A stretch of 21,756 nt of DNA from Candidatus Effluviviaceae Genus I sp. (GTDB lineage: Bacteria > Joyebacterota > Joyebacteria > Joyebacterales > Joyebacteraceae): positions 1 through 21,756 of the forward strand of contig VGIX01000033.1 of assembly GCA_016867725.1 (NCBI GenBank), in the 5' to 3' direction. A program made the position numbers and the translations under genes. Each line of letters starts with the position of its first letter. The first letter of the stretch is position 1. Under the pieces are notes generated by a model that was given only the letters and a program-made list of their open reading frames with translations, made no database searches and had not been told where the DNA came from. This document shows, piece after piece, positions 15,502-21,756 of the stretch.

Positions 15502-16038
15502 ATGGACTGCAGGGACGCCACAAGGCTCGTGGAGCTGGAACTCGAGGGCGGGCTGGACGCCGACGCCTCGGCCAGGCTGAACGAGCACGTCCGGACGTGC
15601 CCCGGCTGCGCGGCACTCCGGGCGGAGCTTCGGGCGATCGACGTCGTCCTTGCCGAGGAGCGCATCGAGCCGGCGCCCGGGGGATTCGCCGCCGCCGTGA
15701 TGGCGGAGGTGTCGCGCGCGGCCTCGCGAAGGAGGGTCCCGGACACCGCGGTGGTCTCCGGCGCGGCGGCCGTCGGGTTGGCCGGAGCGGTGTACGGCGT
15801 GGCGCGCGCGCTGGGCGCCGGATCGGACGGCGCCCTCGGACGCTGGGTCCGAGACGTTCTCGAGGGTGTCAGGGCCGGCGCGGCGGAGCTGGCCTCCAGA
15901 GTCCCCGGGCTCGACGCCGGGCTGTGGGACAATCCGGCCGCCGCGGGCGTTCTCGTTGCCTTTGCGGCGGCCGGCATCGTCTTCTTCGTGGTCGTCCTCT
16001 TGAGGTTCCCGAAGCAGATGTCCGTCGAGTGGCGCTAG
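15502..16038 (+). CDS. Zinc-finger (zf-HC2) anti-sigma factor-like membrane protein
   Basis: A 178-residue protein. The N-terminal zinc-binding anti-sigma fold is recognised by C3 ... H29-x3-C33-x2-C36 (CRDATRLVELELEGGLD, then EHVRTCPGC). A hydrophobic segment around 82-105 and a clear C-terminal TM helix (about 147-167) follow, so the zinc domain should face the cytoplasm. The family holds an ECF sigma factor inactive until a signal releases it. ATG 15502 has GGAAG five bases from it; the open frame starts at 15388 with a Pro/Arg-rich segment that does not belong. The probable partner is the ECF sigma factor at 16756, separated by one minus-strand gene, an unusual arrangement since the pair is normally adjacent. 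Partnership is inference. Confidence 0.83.
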   Translation: MDCRDATRLVELELEGGLDADASARLNEHVRTCPGCAALRAELRAIDVVLAEERIEPAPGGFAAAVMAEVSRAASRRRVPDTAVVSGAAAVGLAGAVYGVARALGAGSDGALGRWVRDVLEGVRAGAAELASRVPGLDAGLWDNPAAAGVLVAFAAAGIVFFVVVLLRFPKQMSVEWR

Positions 16039-16096
16039 CCGAGGTCTTCCTCACATGGCGAGATCAGCGGTCCGTCCCGTCAGGCTCCGGCGGGGA

Positions 16097-16525
16097 TCAG
16101 ATGTCGCCGCCCGCCCGCGGCGCTTCCTGCTTCGCGATCTGGATGGGCTTGCCGTTCCCGTTCTCGCCCGCGCTCAAGGACTTCCTCGCCCGGTGATAGA
16201 GCACGAGCGCGATGCCCATGAAGAGCGGGACGAGCGCGCCGATGATCGCGTCGGCGAGGATCCCCAGCGTCACGAACCCGACGAAGAGCGCGAGCCCGAT
16301 CGCGATGAAGATGAACCCCCAGCCGAGCGCGGCCGTGCTGCGCCTCGAGGGCGCCCGACCGAGGAGCGCGGGATCGTACACGCCCTTCTCGAGCGCGGCG
16401 TTGAAGACCTCCTGCTTCCTCCTGGACTCGGTCGACGCGTGCTTGAAGACGGTGAACACGATGAGCACGACCATGGCGAACCCGGTCAGCATTCCGATCG
16501 CGCCCATGACGAACGGACCGATCAT
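16097..16525 (-). CDS. DUF6249-like small membrane protein
   Basis: A 142-residue protein with three hydrophobic segments (about 3-27, 67-90 and 94-111) and a cytoplasmic loop with the charged motif KHASTESRRKQEVFNAALEKG, resembling DUF6249 proteins, which have one TM helix then an (R/K)xxxxxAxxEKG stretch. The family has no known biochemical function. ATG 16525 has AAAGGAGAG seven bases upstream. The gene lies on the minus strand between the anti-sigma and sigma genes, convergent with the former and divergent from the latter (230-bp spacer). DUF6249 genes often accompany ECF sigma/anti-sigma pairs in my recollection, and a matching putative ECF promoter supports membership in that module here. 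Confidence 0.78.
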   Translation of the reverse strand: MIGPFVMGAIGMLTGFAMVVLIVFTVFKHASTESRRKQEVFNAALEKGVYDPALLGRAPSRRSTAALGWGFIFIAIGLALFVGFVTLGILADAIIGALVPLFMGIALVLYHRARKSLSAGENGNGKPIQIAKQEAPRAGGDI

Positions 16526-16579
16526 GAGGCTGCTCTCCTTTCCTCAGTGGCCCAACTGAGCGGCTTCCACGCGGTATAC

Positions 16580-16605
16580 GACAGTGCCGGGGGGCGGAAG
16601 GTTTC
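16580..16605 (-). promoter_or_regulatory. Candidate ECF-sigma promoter upstream of the DUF6249-like gene
   Basis: On the minus strand, GAAACC (16605-16600), 17 bases, then GTC (16582-16580), 55 bases before the ATG at 16525. It repeats the GAAACC-N17-GTC element found before the anti-sigma gene, at nearly the same distance from the start codon. Confidence 0.42.
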
Positions 16606-16657
16606 GCGCCGCGCGCGCGGGCTGCCTTCCGGGCGACTCGCGCGCCGCGCGCGCCCC

Positions 16658-16694
16658 GGAACGCCCTTGGATTCGCCCGCCGTTCTGATACCAT
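16658..16694 (+). promoter_or_regulatory. Candidate promoter(s) of the ECF sigma operon
   Basis: GGAAC (16658-16662), 18 bases, then CGTT (16681-16684) is related to, but not identical with, the GAAACC-N17-GTC pair nearby and fits an autoregulated ECF promoter. An overlapping housekeeping-like alternative is TTGGAT (16667-16672)-N16-TACCAT (16689-16694). Either would leave a GC-rich leader of about 60 bases. Confidence 0.3.
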
Positions 16695-16755
16695 CGCGGG
16701 TCGAGCGCCGGCGGCCGCCGGGGGCGGCGCCGGGTCGTCCTGAGCGGGAGGGCCC

Positions 16756-17361
16756 ATGCCGGCTCCCGGCGGGATGAACGGCCCCGCGGTCAGCGACCGC
16801 GATCTCGTGGCCCGCGCGCTGGGCGGGGACGATTCGGCCTACGCGGAGCTGGTCTCCCGCTACGCAGACCTCGTCCACACGATCGCCGCGCGGATCGTGG
16901 GGGAGGCGGACGCCGAGGACGTCGCGCAGGAGGCGTTCGTCAGGGCGCACGGGGCGCTCGCGGGGTTCCGGGGCGACTCGAAGTTCTCGAGCTGGCTCTA
17001 CCGCATCGCCGTGAACCGGTCGCTCACGCATCTCAAGCGTCGGAGGCGGCGGCCGGAGCCGGTGGACCTCGGTCCGGGAGCCGACGGCCTGGCCCTGACA
17101 CTCCCGTCGCGCGGGCCGGACCCGGAGCGGCTCGTTCTGGACGACGAGTTCCGGCGCCGAGTGAGGCGCGCCGTCGGGGCGCTCCCGCCGCGGTACCGGG
17201 CGGCCGTGACGCTGTTCTACCTTGAGGAGAGGAACTACGCGGAGGTCGCAGGCGCTCTCGGGATCCCCGTGAACACGCTCAAGACCCATCTTCACCGGGC
17301 GCGGGCGATGCTGCGCGAGGCGCTTGCCGACGAGGCTTCGGAACGTGGGAGGAACGAGTGA
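16756..17361 (+). CDS. ECF (group IV) RNA polymerase sigma factor
   Basis: A 201-residue sigma factor with only regions 2 and 4. Region 2 (about 16-95) contains DAEDVAQEAFVRAHGAL and FSSWLYRIAVNRSLTHLKRRRR. Region 4 (about 135-190) contains LPPRYRAAVTLFYLEERNYAEVAGALGIPVNTLKTHLHRAR, split here as the -35-binding helix-turn-helix. ATG 16756 has GGGAGGG close upstream; ATG 16774 is a possible shorter start. Its TGA overlaps the nitroreductase start as GTGA, so the two are translationally coupled. The likely regulator is the zinc-finger anti-sigma at 15502, which is not adjacent. Putative ECF-type elements lie upstream of this gene, of the anti-sigma gene and of the DUF6249-like gene. Confidence 0.93.
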   Translation: MPAPGGMNGPAVSDRDLVARALGGDDSAYAELVSRYADLVHTIAARIVGEADAEDVAQEAFVRAHGALAGFRGDSKFSSWLYRIAVNRSLTHLKRRRRRPEPVDLGPGADGLALTLPSRGPDPERLVLDDEFRRRVRRAVGALPPRYRAAVTLFYLEERNYAEVAGALGIPVNTLKTHLHRARAMLREALADEASERGRNE

Positions 17362-18170
17362 AGGGGTGCATTGACGTCCTGCTGGACAGGAGGAGCGTCT
17401 CGAAGTTCACGGACCAGGACATCACCAGGGACGTGCTGGACAGGATCCTGACGGCGGGGCTGCGCGCGCCGGCCCCCGGCGGATCGGTGCAGGGGGGATA
17501 CAGGGGCGCCCAGCCCTACTCGATCATCGTCGTCAGGGACAGGAAGCGGCGCAAGCAGCTCAACGAGATGCTGTGCGAGGGGCGGAAGAAGGCCATCGAG
17601 GAGGCACCCGTCGCGCTGATCTTCTGCGTGGACACGCACAGGCTCAACCGCTGGGCGGCACTCCACGGGGGGGCCGCGCACTACAAGGGCGTCGGCGTCC
17701 TGTGGGTCGCGCTGCGCGCCGTCTACACGGTCGCCCAGAACGTGCTCATCGCCGCGGAGTCACTCGGCCTCGGCAGCCAGTACGTGCAGGAGATCGTCTG
17801 GCAGCCCTACCAGACGCTGGACTTCTTCAAGCTCCCGAAGCAGGTGCTTCCGGTGGCCATGCTCATCATGGGACATCCCGCCGAACGGCCGCCGCTCGCC
17901 CCGTCGCTCCCTCTCGAGGCCGTCGTGCACGAGGAGACGTACAAGGACCCGACGAACGAGGAGCTCGGCCGGTACCACGAGGCGCTGGAGGAGTACTTCC
18001 AGGAGTGGTACCGAGGCCTTGCGCCGACCTCCAAGGTCCGCAGGCATCTCGAGGCCTCGGGGGTGAAGACGCTCGCGCAGTACGTCTCGCTCATCACGTA
18101 CACGGAGAGCTTCTACAAGTGGCGCGACGACATGGTGCGGACGAACATCACGCTCTCCGAACTCGAGTAA
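17358..18170 (+). CDS. Nitroreductase family protein with C-terminal extension
   Basis: A 270-residue FMN-dependent oxidoreductase fold. The N-terminal phosphate-binding motif is DRRSVSKFTDQDI (10-22), followed by the QPYSIIVV segment (about 53) and the core helix AQNVLIAAESLGLGSQYVQ (about 125-143), then a hydrophobic strand ending in MGHP (about 170). Family members reduce nitro compounds, quinones or flavins with NAD(P)H. The domain is usually near 200 residues; here a charged helical extension of about 75 residues (from about 195) follows. The start is GTG 17358, overlapping the sigma factor TGA, with GGAGG in the sigma gene's end. It may be a target of that sigma factor or share its stress cue. 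The true substrate cannot be read from sequence. Confidence 0.88.
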   Translation: MKGCIDVLLDRRSVSKFTDQDITRDVLDRILTAGLRAPAPGGSVQGGYRGAQPYSIIVVRDRKRRKQLNEMLCEGRKKAIEEAPVALIFCVDTHRLNRWAALHGGAAHYKGVGVLWVALRAVYTVAQNVLIAAESLGLGSQYVQEIVWQPYQTLDFFKLPKQVLPVAMLIMGHPAERPPLAPSLPLEAVVHEETYKDPTNEELGRYHEALEEYFQEWYRGLAPTSKVRRHLEASGVKTLAQYVSLITYTESFYKWRDDMVRTNITLSELE

Positions 18171-18210
18171 GCGGGGCCCCGGTCGCGGTCGGGCCCGTCC
18201 CGGAGGTCCC

Positions 18211-19419
18211 GTGGAGCGCGAGGTCGTCGCGCTAGCCGTCTCCATCGCGGTCGTCATCGCGCTCCTCAGGTTCAGGGTCGACCTCGGGATCACGATGCTC
18301 GTGGCGGCCGCGGCGCTCGCGCTCGCGGGCGGCCGCGCGCCGCTGTGGGCCCTGCGCGAGCTCGGGCGCGCCGCGATCGCGAAGGACACGCTTCTCCTGC
18401 TGGCGCGCATCGTGGCGATCATCGCCCTCGGCGAGGTCGCGGCGAAGCTCGGCTACTTGAACCGGCTCGTCACGGGGCTCAGGCAGCTCATCCCCGACAA
18501 CAGGATCGTCATCGCGCTCATGCCGGCGTTCGGAGGGCTCCTCCCAATGCCCGGCGGCGCGATGCTCACGGCGCCCATGGTGGAGAGCTCCGTCCCGCCG
18601 GGCGGCGCCACGCCCGAGCAGAAGTTCTTCGTGAACTACTGGTTCCGTCACGTCTGGGAGTACATCTGGCCGCTCTACCCCGGTGTCGTCGTCGGCGCCG
18701 CGCTCGTGGGGCGGCGTGTGAGCGACATCTCCGCGCACAACTGGCCGCTCACGCTGGCCGCGATCGCCGGCGGCACGGTGTTCGTGCTCAGGCGCGTCCG
18801 GGCGGGGAGGAACGAGCGCGGCGGGAACGGCGCGCGGCAGGCGCACCGCGACGTCGCCCTCGGGATGCTGCCCTTCGCCGTCGTCATCGCGGGCGTGCTG
18901 GTGCTCAAGCTCGAGGTCGTCATCGTCGTGCTCGCCGTGATCGCGCTCCTCGTCGCGTTCGGGCGCCCGGCAGTCCGGGACGTCCTGCGCGCGTTCGCGC
19001 ACGGGGTCGAGTACCAGGTCGTCACGCTCATCGTCGGGGTCGCCGCCTACAACCAGGTGCTCACCGAGGCGCGGATCATCGACGCCGTGCCCGAGATGTT
19101 CGTGCGGCTCCACATGCCGGTGCCCCTCGTCATCTGCCTCGTGCCGATGATGCTCGGTCTCATCACGGGCGTCACACTGGCCTTCATCGCGGTCGCCTTC
19201 CCGCTCCTCCTCCCGCTCATGGGCGGCCCGGACGTGAACATGAACCTCGTCATGCTCGCGTACGCGTCCGGCTTCGTCGGGTGCCTCCTCTCTCCGGTCC
19301 ACCTCTGCCTCGTGCTCTCGAGGCAGTACTTCAAGGCGGACCTCGCGAGTTCGTATCGCCTTCTCCTTCTGCCCAGCCTTGTGGTCATGGCGGTTGCGGC
19401 CGTCCTTGCCCTCGTGTAG
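18211..19419 (+). CDS. DUF401 family integral membrane protein (IT superfamily-like transporter)
   Basis: A 402-residue polytopic inner-membrane protein with about ten or more hydrophobic segments. It matches the DUF401 pattern: MPAFGGLLPMPGGAMLTAP (about 103-121), NYWFRHVWEYIWPLYPGV (about 141-158), a charged cytoplasmic loop (about 195-215), and near the end the conserved SGFVGCLLSPVHLCLVLS. The fold resembles ion-transporter superfamily (ArsB/NhaD-like) carriers; the substrate is unknown and no experimental role is known to me. GTG 18211 has GGAGG six bases upstream. It follows the nitroreductase gene by 40 bases and precedes the EamA gene by 34, so cotranscription is likely. The short spacer at 18171-18181 contains a GC palindrome without a T-tract, not convincing as a terminator. 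Confidence 0.88.
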   Translation: MEREVVALAVSIAVVIALLRFRVDLGITMLVAAAALALAGGRAPLWALRELGRAAIAKDTLLLLARIVAIIALGEVAAKLGYLNRLVTGLRQLIPDNRIVIALMPAFGGLLPMPGGAMLTAPMVESSVPPGGATPEQKFFVNYWFRHVWEYIWPLYPGVVVGAALVGRRVSDISAHNWPLTLAAIAGGTVFVLRRVRAGRNERGGNGARQAHRDVALGMLPFAVVIAGVLVLKLEVVIVVLAVIALLVAFGRPAVRDVLRAFAHGVEYQVVTLIVGVAAYNQVLTEARIIDAVPEMFVRLHMPVPLVICLVPMMLGLITGVTLAFIAVAFPLLLPLMGGPDVNMNLVMLAYASGFVGCLLSPVHLCLVLSRQYFKADLASSYRLLLLPSLVVMAVAAVLALV

Positions 19420-19442
19420 CATCGCGCCTCTCCACCTCTCTC

Positions 19443-19449
19443 GGGGGGG
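19443..19449. repeat. G7 tract at the EamA ribosome binding site
   Basis: Seven consecutive G lie just before the start codon of the EamA gene (GTG 19451 / ATG 19454) and form its only purine-rich translation signal. Length change here would alter ribosome-site spacing. Confidence 0.8.
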
Positions 19450-19453
19450 CGTG

Positions 19454-20371
19454 ATGAGGGGACGCAAGGGTGCCGTCGTCGCCACGCTCGCGGCCGGACT
19501 CCTCTGGGGGTCGTCCTTCGTCGTTGTGAAGATCGGGCTCTCGACGCTCGATCCCTACTGGTTCGTCTTTCTGCGTTTCACGACCGCGGCGCTCGTCGCC
19601 CTGGCAGTCGCGGCGCTCGCCGGGCAGTTGCGGCAGGCCCTGCGGCTTCTGCGTCATCCGCTCGTTGTGTGGATGGGCGTGACGAACGCCGTCGGTTTCG
19701 TGCTCCAGTTCAAGGGGCAGACCCTGACGACCGCGGGGAAGGCCGCGCTGCTCGTGAACACGAACACGATCTTCGTGGCGGCGGCCTCGCGGCTCTTCCT
19801 GCGCGAGCGGCTCGGGCCGGCGAAGGCGCTCGGGATCGCGGCGGGCATGGCGGGGGTGTTCCTCGTCACGACGGGCGGGCGGCTTGCGCTCGGGTCTTCC
19901 GTCACCATCCTGGGCGACCTCACGGTGCTCGCCGCGGCGGTCGTGTGGACGGCCTTCGTGCTCATCGACAAACGGCTCATGGCCGCGGGCGGAGTGAGCG
20001 TGCGCGCGCTGGCCTCGGCGATGCTCATCGTCACGGCGGCCACCGCGCTTCCCGCCGCGCTCGTGTTCGGATCGGGGCGCCTTCCGCCGGTCGGGTGGGG
20101 CCTGTGGCCGGTCGGCTACACCGCCGTGTTCTGCACCGTGATCCCCTTCGCGCTCTGGACGTGGGGGCTCAAGCGCATCTCGGCGACCACCTCGAGCGTC
20201 ATCCTGCTCACCGAAGTGGTCTTCGCGATGGCGCTCGCGGCGCTCGTCCTCGGCGAGAGACAGACAACGGGCGCGCTGTGGGGGGGGGTTCTCATCGGAG
20301 CGGCCGTCCTCCTGGCGTCGCTGGACTCCAGGGACGAGATCGCCGCAGGTCCGGACATCGTCCCTGAGTGA
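19454..20371 (+). CDS. EamA/DMT superfamily transporter (RhaT/RarD-like)
   Basis: A 305-residue inner-membrane carrier with two EamA repeats and about ten TM helices. Repeat 1 opens with AAGLLWGSSFVVVKIGLSTL and contains LVNTNTIFVAA. Repeat 2 has LGDLTVLAAAVVWTAFVLI, IPFALWTWGLKRISATTSS and VVFAMALAALVLGERQTTG. The family exports or imports metabolites such as amino acids, nucleotides or drugs; the substrate cannot be predicted. ATG 19454 is preceded by a G7 run serving as the ribosome site, with GTG 19451 in frame just before it. The gene contains a G9 tract at 20280-20288 (codons of ALWGGVLIG), and the frame is intact in this sequence. It sits between the DUF401 and OPT genes, all plus strand with short gaps. 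Confidence 0.92.
   Translation: MRGRKGAVVATLAAGLLWGSSFVVVKIGLSTLDPYWFVFLRFTTAALVALAVAALAGQLRQALRLLRHPLVVWMGVTNAVGFVLQFKGQTLTTAGKAALLVNTNTIFVAAASRLFLRERLGPAKALGIAAGMAGVFLVTTGGRLALGSSVTILGDLTVLAAAVVWTAFVLIDKRLMAAGGVSVRALASAMLIVTAATALPAALVFGSGRLPPVGWGLWPVGYTAVFCTVIPFALWTWGLKRISATTSSVILLTEVVFAMALAALVLGERQTTGALWGGVLIGAAVLLASLDSRDEIAAGPDIVPE
20280..20288. repeat. Homopolymeric G9 tract inside the EamA gene
   Basis: Nine consecutive G lie in codons for WGGV, near residue 276 of 305. It is the longest mononucleotide run I see in the window. The frame is open across it. Confidence 0.9.
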
Positions 20372-20427
20372 CGGGGCGGCCGCGGCGCATCGGGCGCGGG
20401 CGGCCGGCCGGGGAGACGGAGGGCGTC

Positions 20428-21756
20428 ATGCGCGAGGCGAAGAGGCTTGGGCCCCAGGCGTACGGCGGCGTGGACGGTGAGGCGTACAGGCCGTACGTCC
20501 CGCACGAACAGACCGTCGCGGAGTTCACCGTTCGCGCGGTCGTGACCGGCGCGCTCATCGGCATCGTGTTCGGGGCGGCGAACGCGTATCTCGGGCTCCT
20601 CGTGGGGCTCACGGTGTCGGCGTCGATCCCTGCCGCGATCATCGGTGTCGCGCTCGGGCGGGGCCTTCTCGGGCGCACGACGGTGCTCGAGAACAACATG
20701 GTGCAGACGATCGGGTCGGCCGGCGAGTCCTTGGCGGCGGGCGTCGTGTTCACCGTGCCGGCGCTCATCGTGCTCGGGCTCATGCCTGAGCTGTCGAAGA
20801 TCTTCGTGCTGTCCGTCGTCGGCGGACTCCTCGGCGTCCTGTTCATGATCCCGCTCAGGCGCCAGCTCATCGTCCGCGAGCACGGCGCGCTCCCGTTCCC
20901 CGAGGGCACCGCGTGCGCGGAGGTCCTCGTCGCCGGCGACGCGGGCGGGACGCGCGTCAAGCGCGTCATGGCCGGCCTCGGTCTCGGGGGCGCGTACCAG
21001 TTCCTGATGGACGCGTTCCGCTTCTGGCCCGACCGGCCGAGCTGGAACGTGCGCGGGCTTCCCGGGGCGCAGGTCGGCGGCGAGGCCGCGCCGGCGCTCC
21101 TCGGCGTCGGGTACGTCCTCGGCCCGAGGATCGCCGGCCTCATGCTCTCGGGCGGGGCGCTCGCCTGGCTCGTCATCATCCCGCTCATCCGACTCATCGG
21201 GGAAGGGCGCGGCGAGCCCATCTACCCGGCCACGATGCCCATCGCGGAGATGTCGCCGGCCCAGATCTGGGACAACTACGTGCGCTACATCGGGGCCGGC
21301 GCGGTGGCCTTCGGCGGCCTCGTCACGCTGGTCAAGGCGATCCCCACCATCCTGAGGTCCTTCGGCGCCGGGTTCCGCGAGGTGACGCGCGGCGGGCGCG
21401 ACGAGGCGGGGCGCCGGCGGACGGACCGCGACCTTCCAGTGCAGATCGTGGTGTGGGGCTCGGTCGCGCTGGCCGTCTGCGCGTGGGCCCTTCCGCAGAT
21501 CCCGGTCAACGGCGTCGGCGCCGCTCTCATCGTCATCTTCAGCTTCTTCTTCGTGACGGTGGCGTCGCGCATCGTGGGGCTCATCGGGAGCTCGTCGAGC
21601 CCCGTGTCGGGCATGACCATCGGGACGCTGCTCGCGACGAGCGTCGTGTTCCTGAGGCTGGGCTGGACCGGCCCCGAGGGCATGGTGGCGGCCGTGACGG
21701 TCGGCGCGGTCGTGTGCGTCGCCATCAGCATCGCAGGCGACACGTCGCAGGATCTC
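20428..21756 (+). CDS. OPT family oligopeptide transporter (partial, 3' end off window)
   Basis: The open frame starts at ATG 20428 with CGGAGGG five bases upstream and continues to the window end with no stop (443 codons). It begins MREAKRLGPQAYGGVDGEAY and shows the OPT family pattern: multiple TM helices, LENNMVQTIGSAGESLAAG (about 87-105), REHGALPFPEGTACAEVLVAGD (about 150-171) and FFFVTVASRIVGLIGSSSSPVSGMT (about 372-396), then GDTSQDL at the edge. OPT proteins take up peptides or metal-chelate compounds by proton symport; prokaryotic members are usually longer, so roughly the last third is missing. It lies 56 bases after the EamA gene in the same orientation, probably in the same transport-gene run. 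Confidence 0.93.
   Translation, partial: MREAKRLGPQAYGGVDGEAYRPYVPHEQTVAEFTVRAVVTGALIGIVFGAANAYLGLLVGLTVSASIPAAIIGVALGRGLLGRTTVLENNMVQTIGSAGESLAAGVVFTVPALIVLGLMPELSKIFVLSVVGGLLGVLFMIPLRRQLIVREHGALPFPEGTACAEVLVAGDAGGTRVKRVMAGLGLGGAYQFLMDAFRFWPDRPSWNVRGLPGAQVGGEAAPALLGVGYVLGPRIAGLMLSGGALAWLVIIPLIRLIGEGRGEPIYPATMPIAEMSPAQIWDNYVRYIGAGAVAFGGLVTLVKAIPTILRSFGAGFREVTRGGRDEAGRRRTDRDLPVQIVVWGSVALAVCAWALPQIPVNGVGAALIVIFSFFFVTVASRIVGLIGSSSSPVSGMTIGTLLATSVVFLRLGWTGPEGMVAAVTVGAVVCVAISIAGDTSQDL

Noticed and set aside
18172-18181. CGGGGCCCCG palindrome after the nitroreductase gene
   Set aside because: No loop and no T-run, so not supported as a terminator; likely a by-product of high GC.
18232-19485. 417-codon minus-strand frame opposite the DUF401 gene
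   Set aside because: It is almost entirely charged residues (Asp, Glu, Arg, His), the mirror image of a hydrophobic membrane protein.

Overview
This is a GC-rich, gene-dense bacterial chromosomal segment. It holds 16 protein genes, two of them cut by the window edges, and I see no tRNA, rRNA, CRISPR array, insertion sequence or phage gene. The gingipain-type (C25) peptidase with a FlgD-like Ig C-terminal tail, the lipoprotein efflux adaptor, the TonB-type protein and a large secreted propeller/Ig protein point to a diderm. Together they suggest the FCB side of the tree (for example Eisenbacteria, Krumholzibacteriota, Latescibacteria or Gemmatimonadota-like lineages). That placement is inference; there is no phylogenetic marker here.

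Layout. (1) 1-3245, minus strand: a MacAB-like exporter operon of lipoprotein adaptor, ATPase and two tandem paralogous permeases, the second cut by the window start. (2) 3481-5445, plus: an ABC-F ATPase, divergent from the exporter. (3) 5489-8890, minus: a 1133-residue secreted C25 peptidase. Its promoter lies back to back with that of (4) glgC, 9203-10420 plus, which heads a plus-strand run: a TonB-like protein (10528-11268), an S55 (SpoIVB-type) serine peptidase (11346-13241), a secreted seven-bladed propeller/Ig protein (13282-15378) and a zinc-finger anti-sigma protein (15502-16038). (5) 16097-16525, minus: a small DUF6249-like membrane protein. (6) 16756-18170, plus: an ECF sigma factor translationally coupled to a nitroreductase-family protein. 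(7) 18211-21756, plus: three transporters (DUF401 family, EamA/DMT family, and an OPT-family oligopeptide transporter running off the end).

How the genes may work together. The most interesting part is 11,265-18,170. An exported S55 peptidase and a secreted propeller protein sit beside a membrane-anchored anti-sigma protein, a DUF6249 membrane protein and an ECF sigma factor. The anti-sigma and DUF6249 genes, on opposite strands, are preceded by matching GAAACC-N17-GTC elements 55-60 bases from their start codons, and the sigma gene has a related GGAAC-N18-CGTT. This looks like the local autoregulated regulon of an ECF sigma factor, possibly sensing the cell envelope. The S55 peptidase also carries its two conserved catalytic segments in the opposite order to Bacillus SpoIVB, as I recall that sequence. 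These points are inference from sequence pattern and neighbourhood.

Start codons were chosen from Shine-Dalgarno spacing and protein alignment logic. Several genes use GTG or TTG, and several junctions are 4-base GTGA overlaps.
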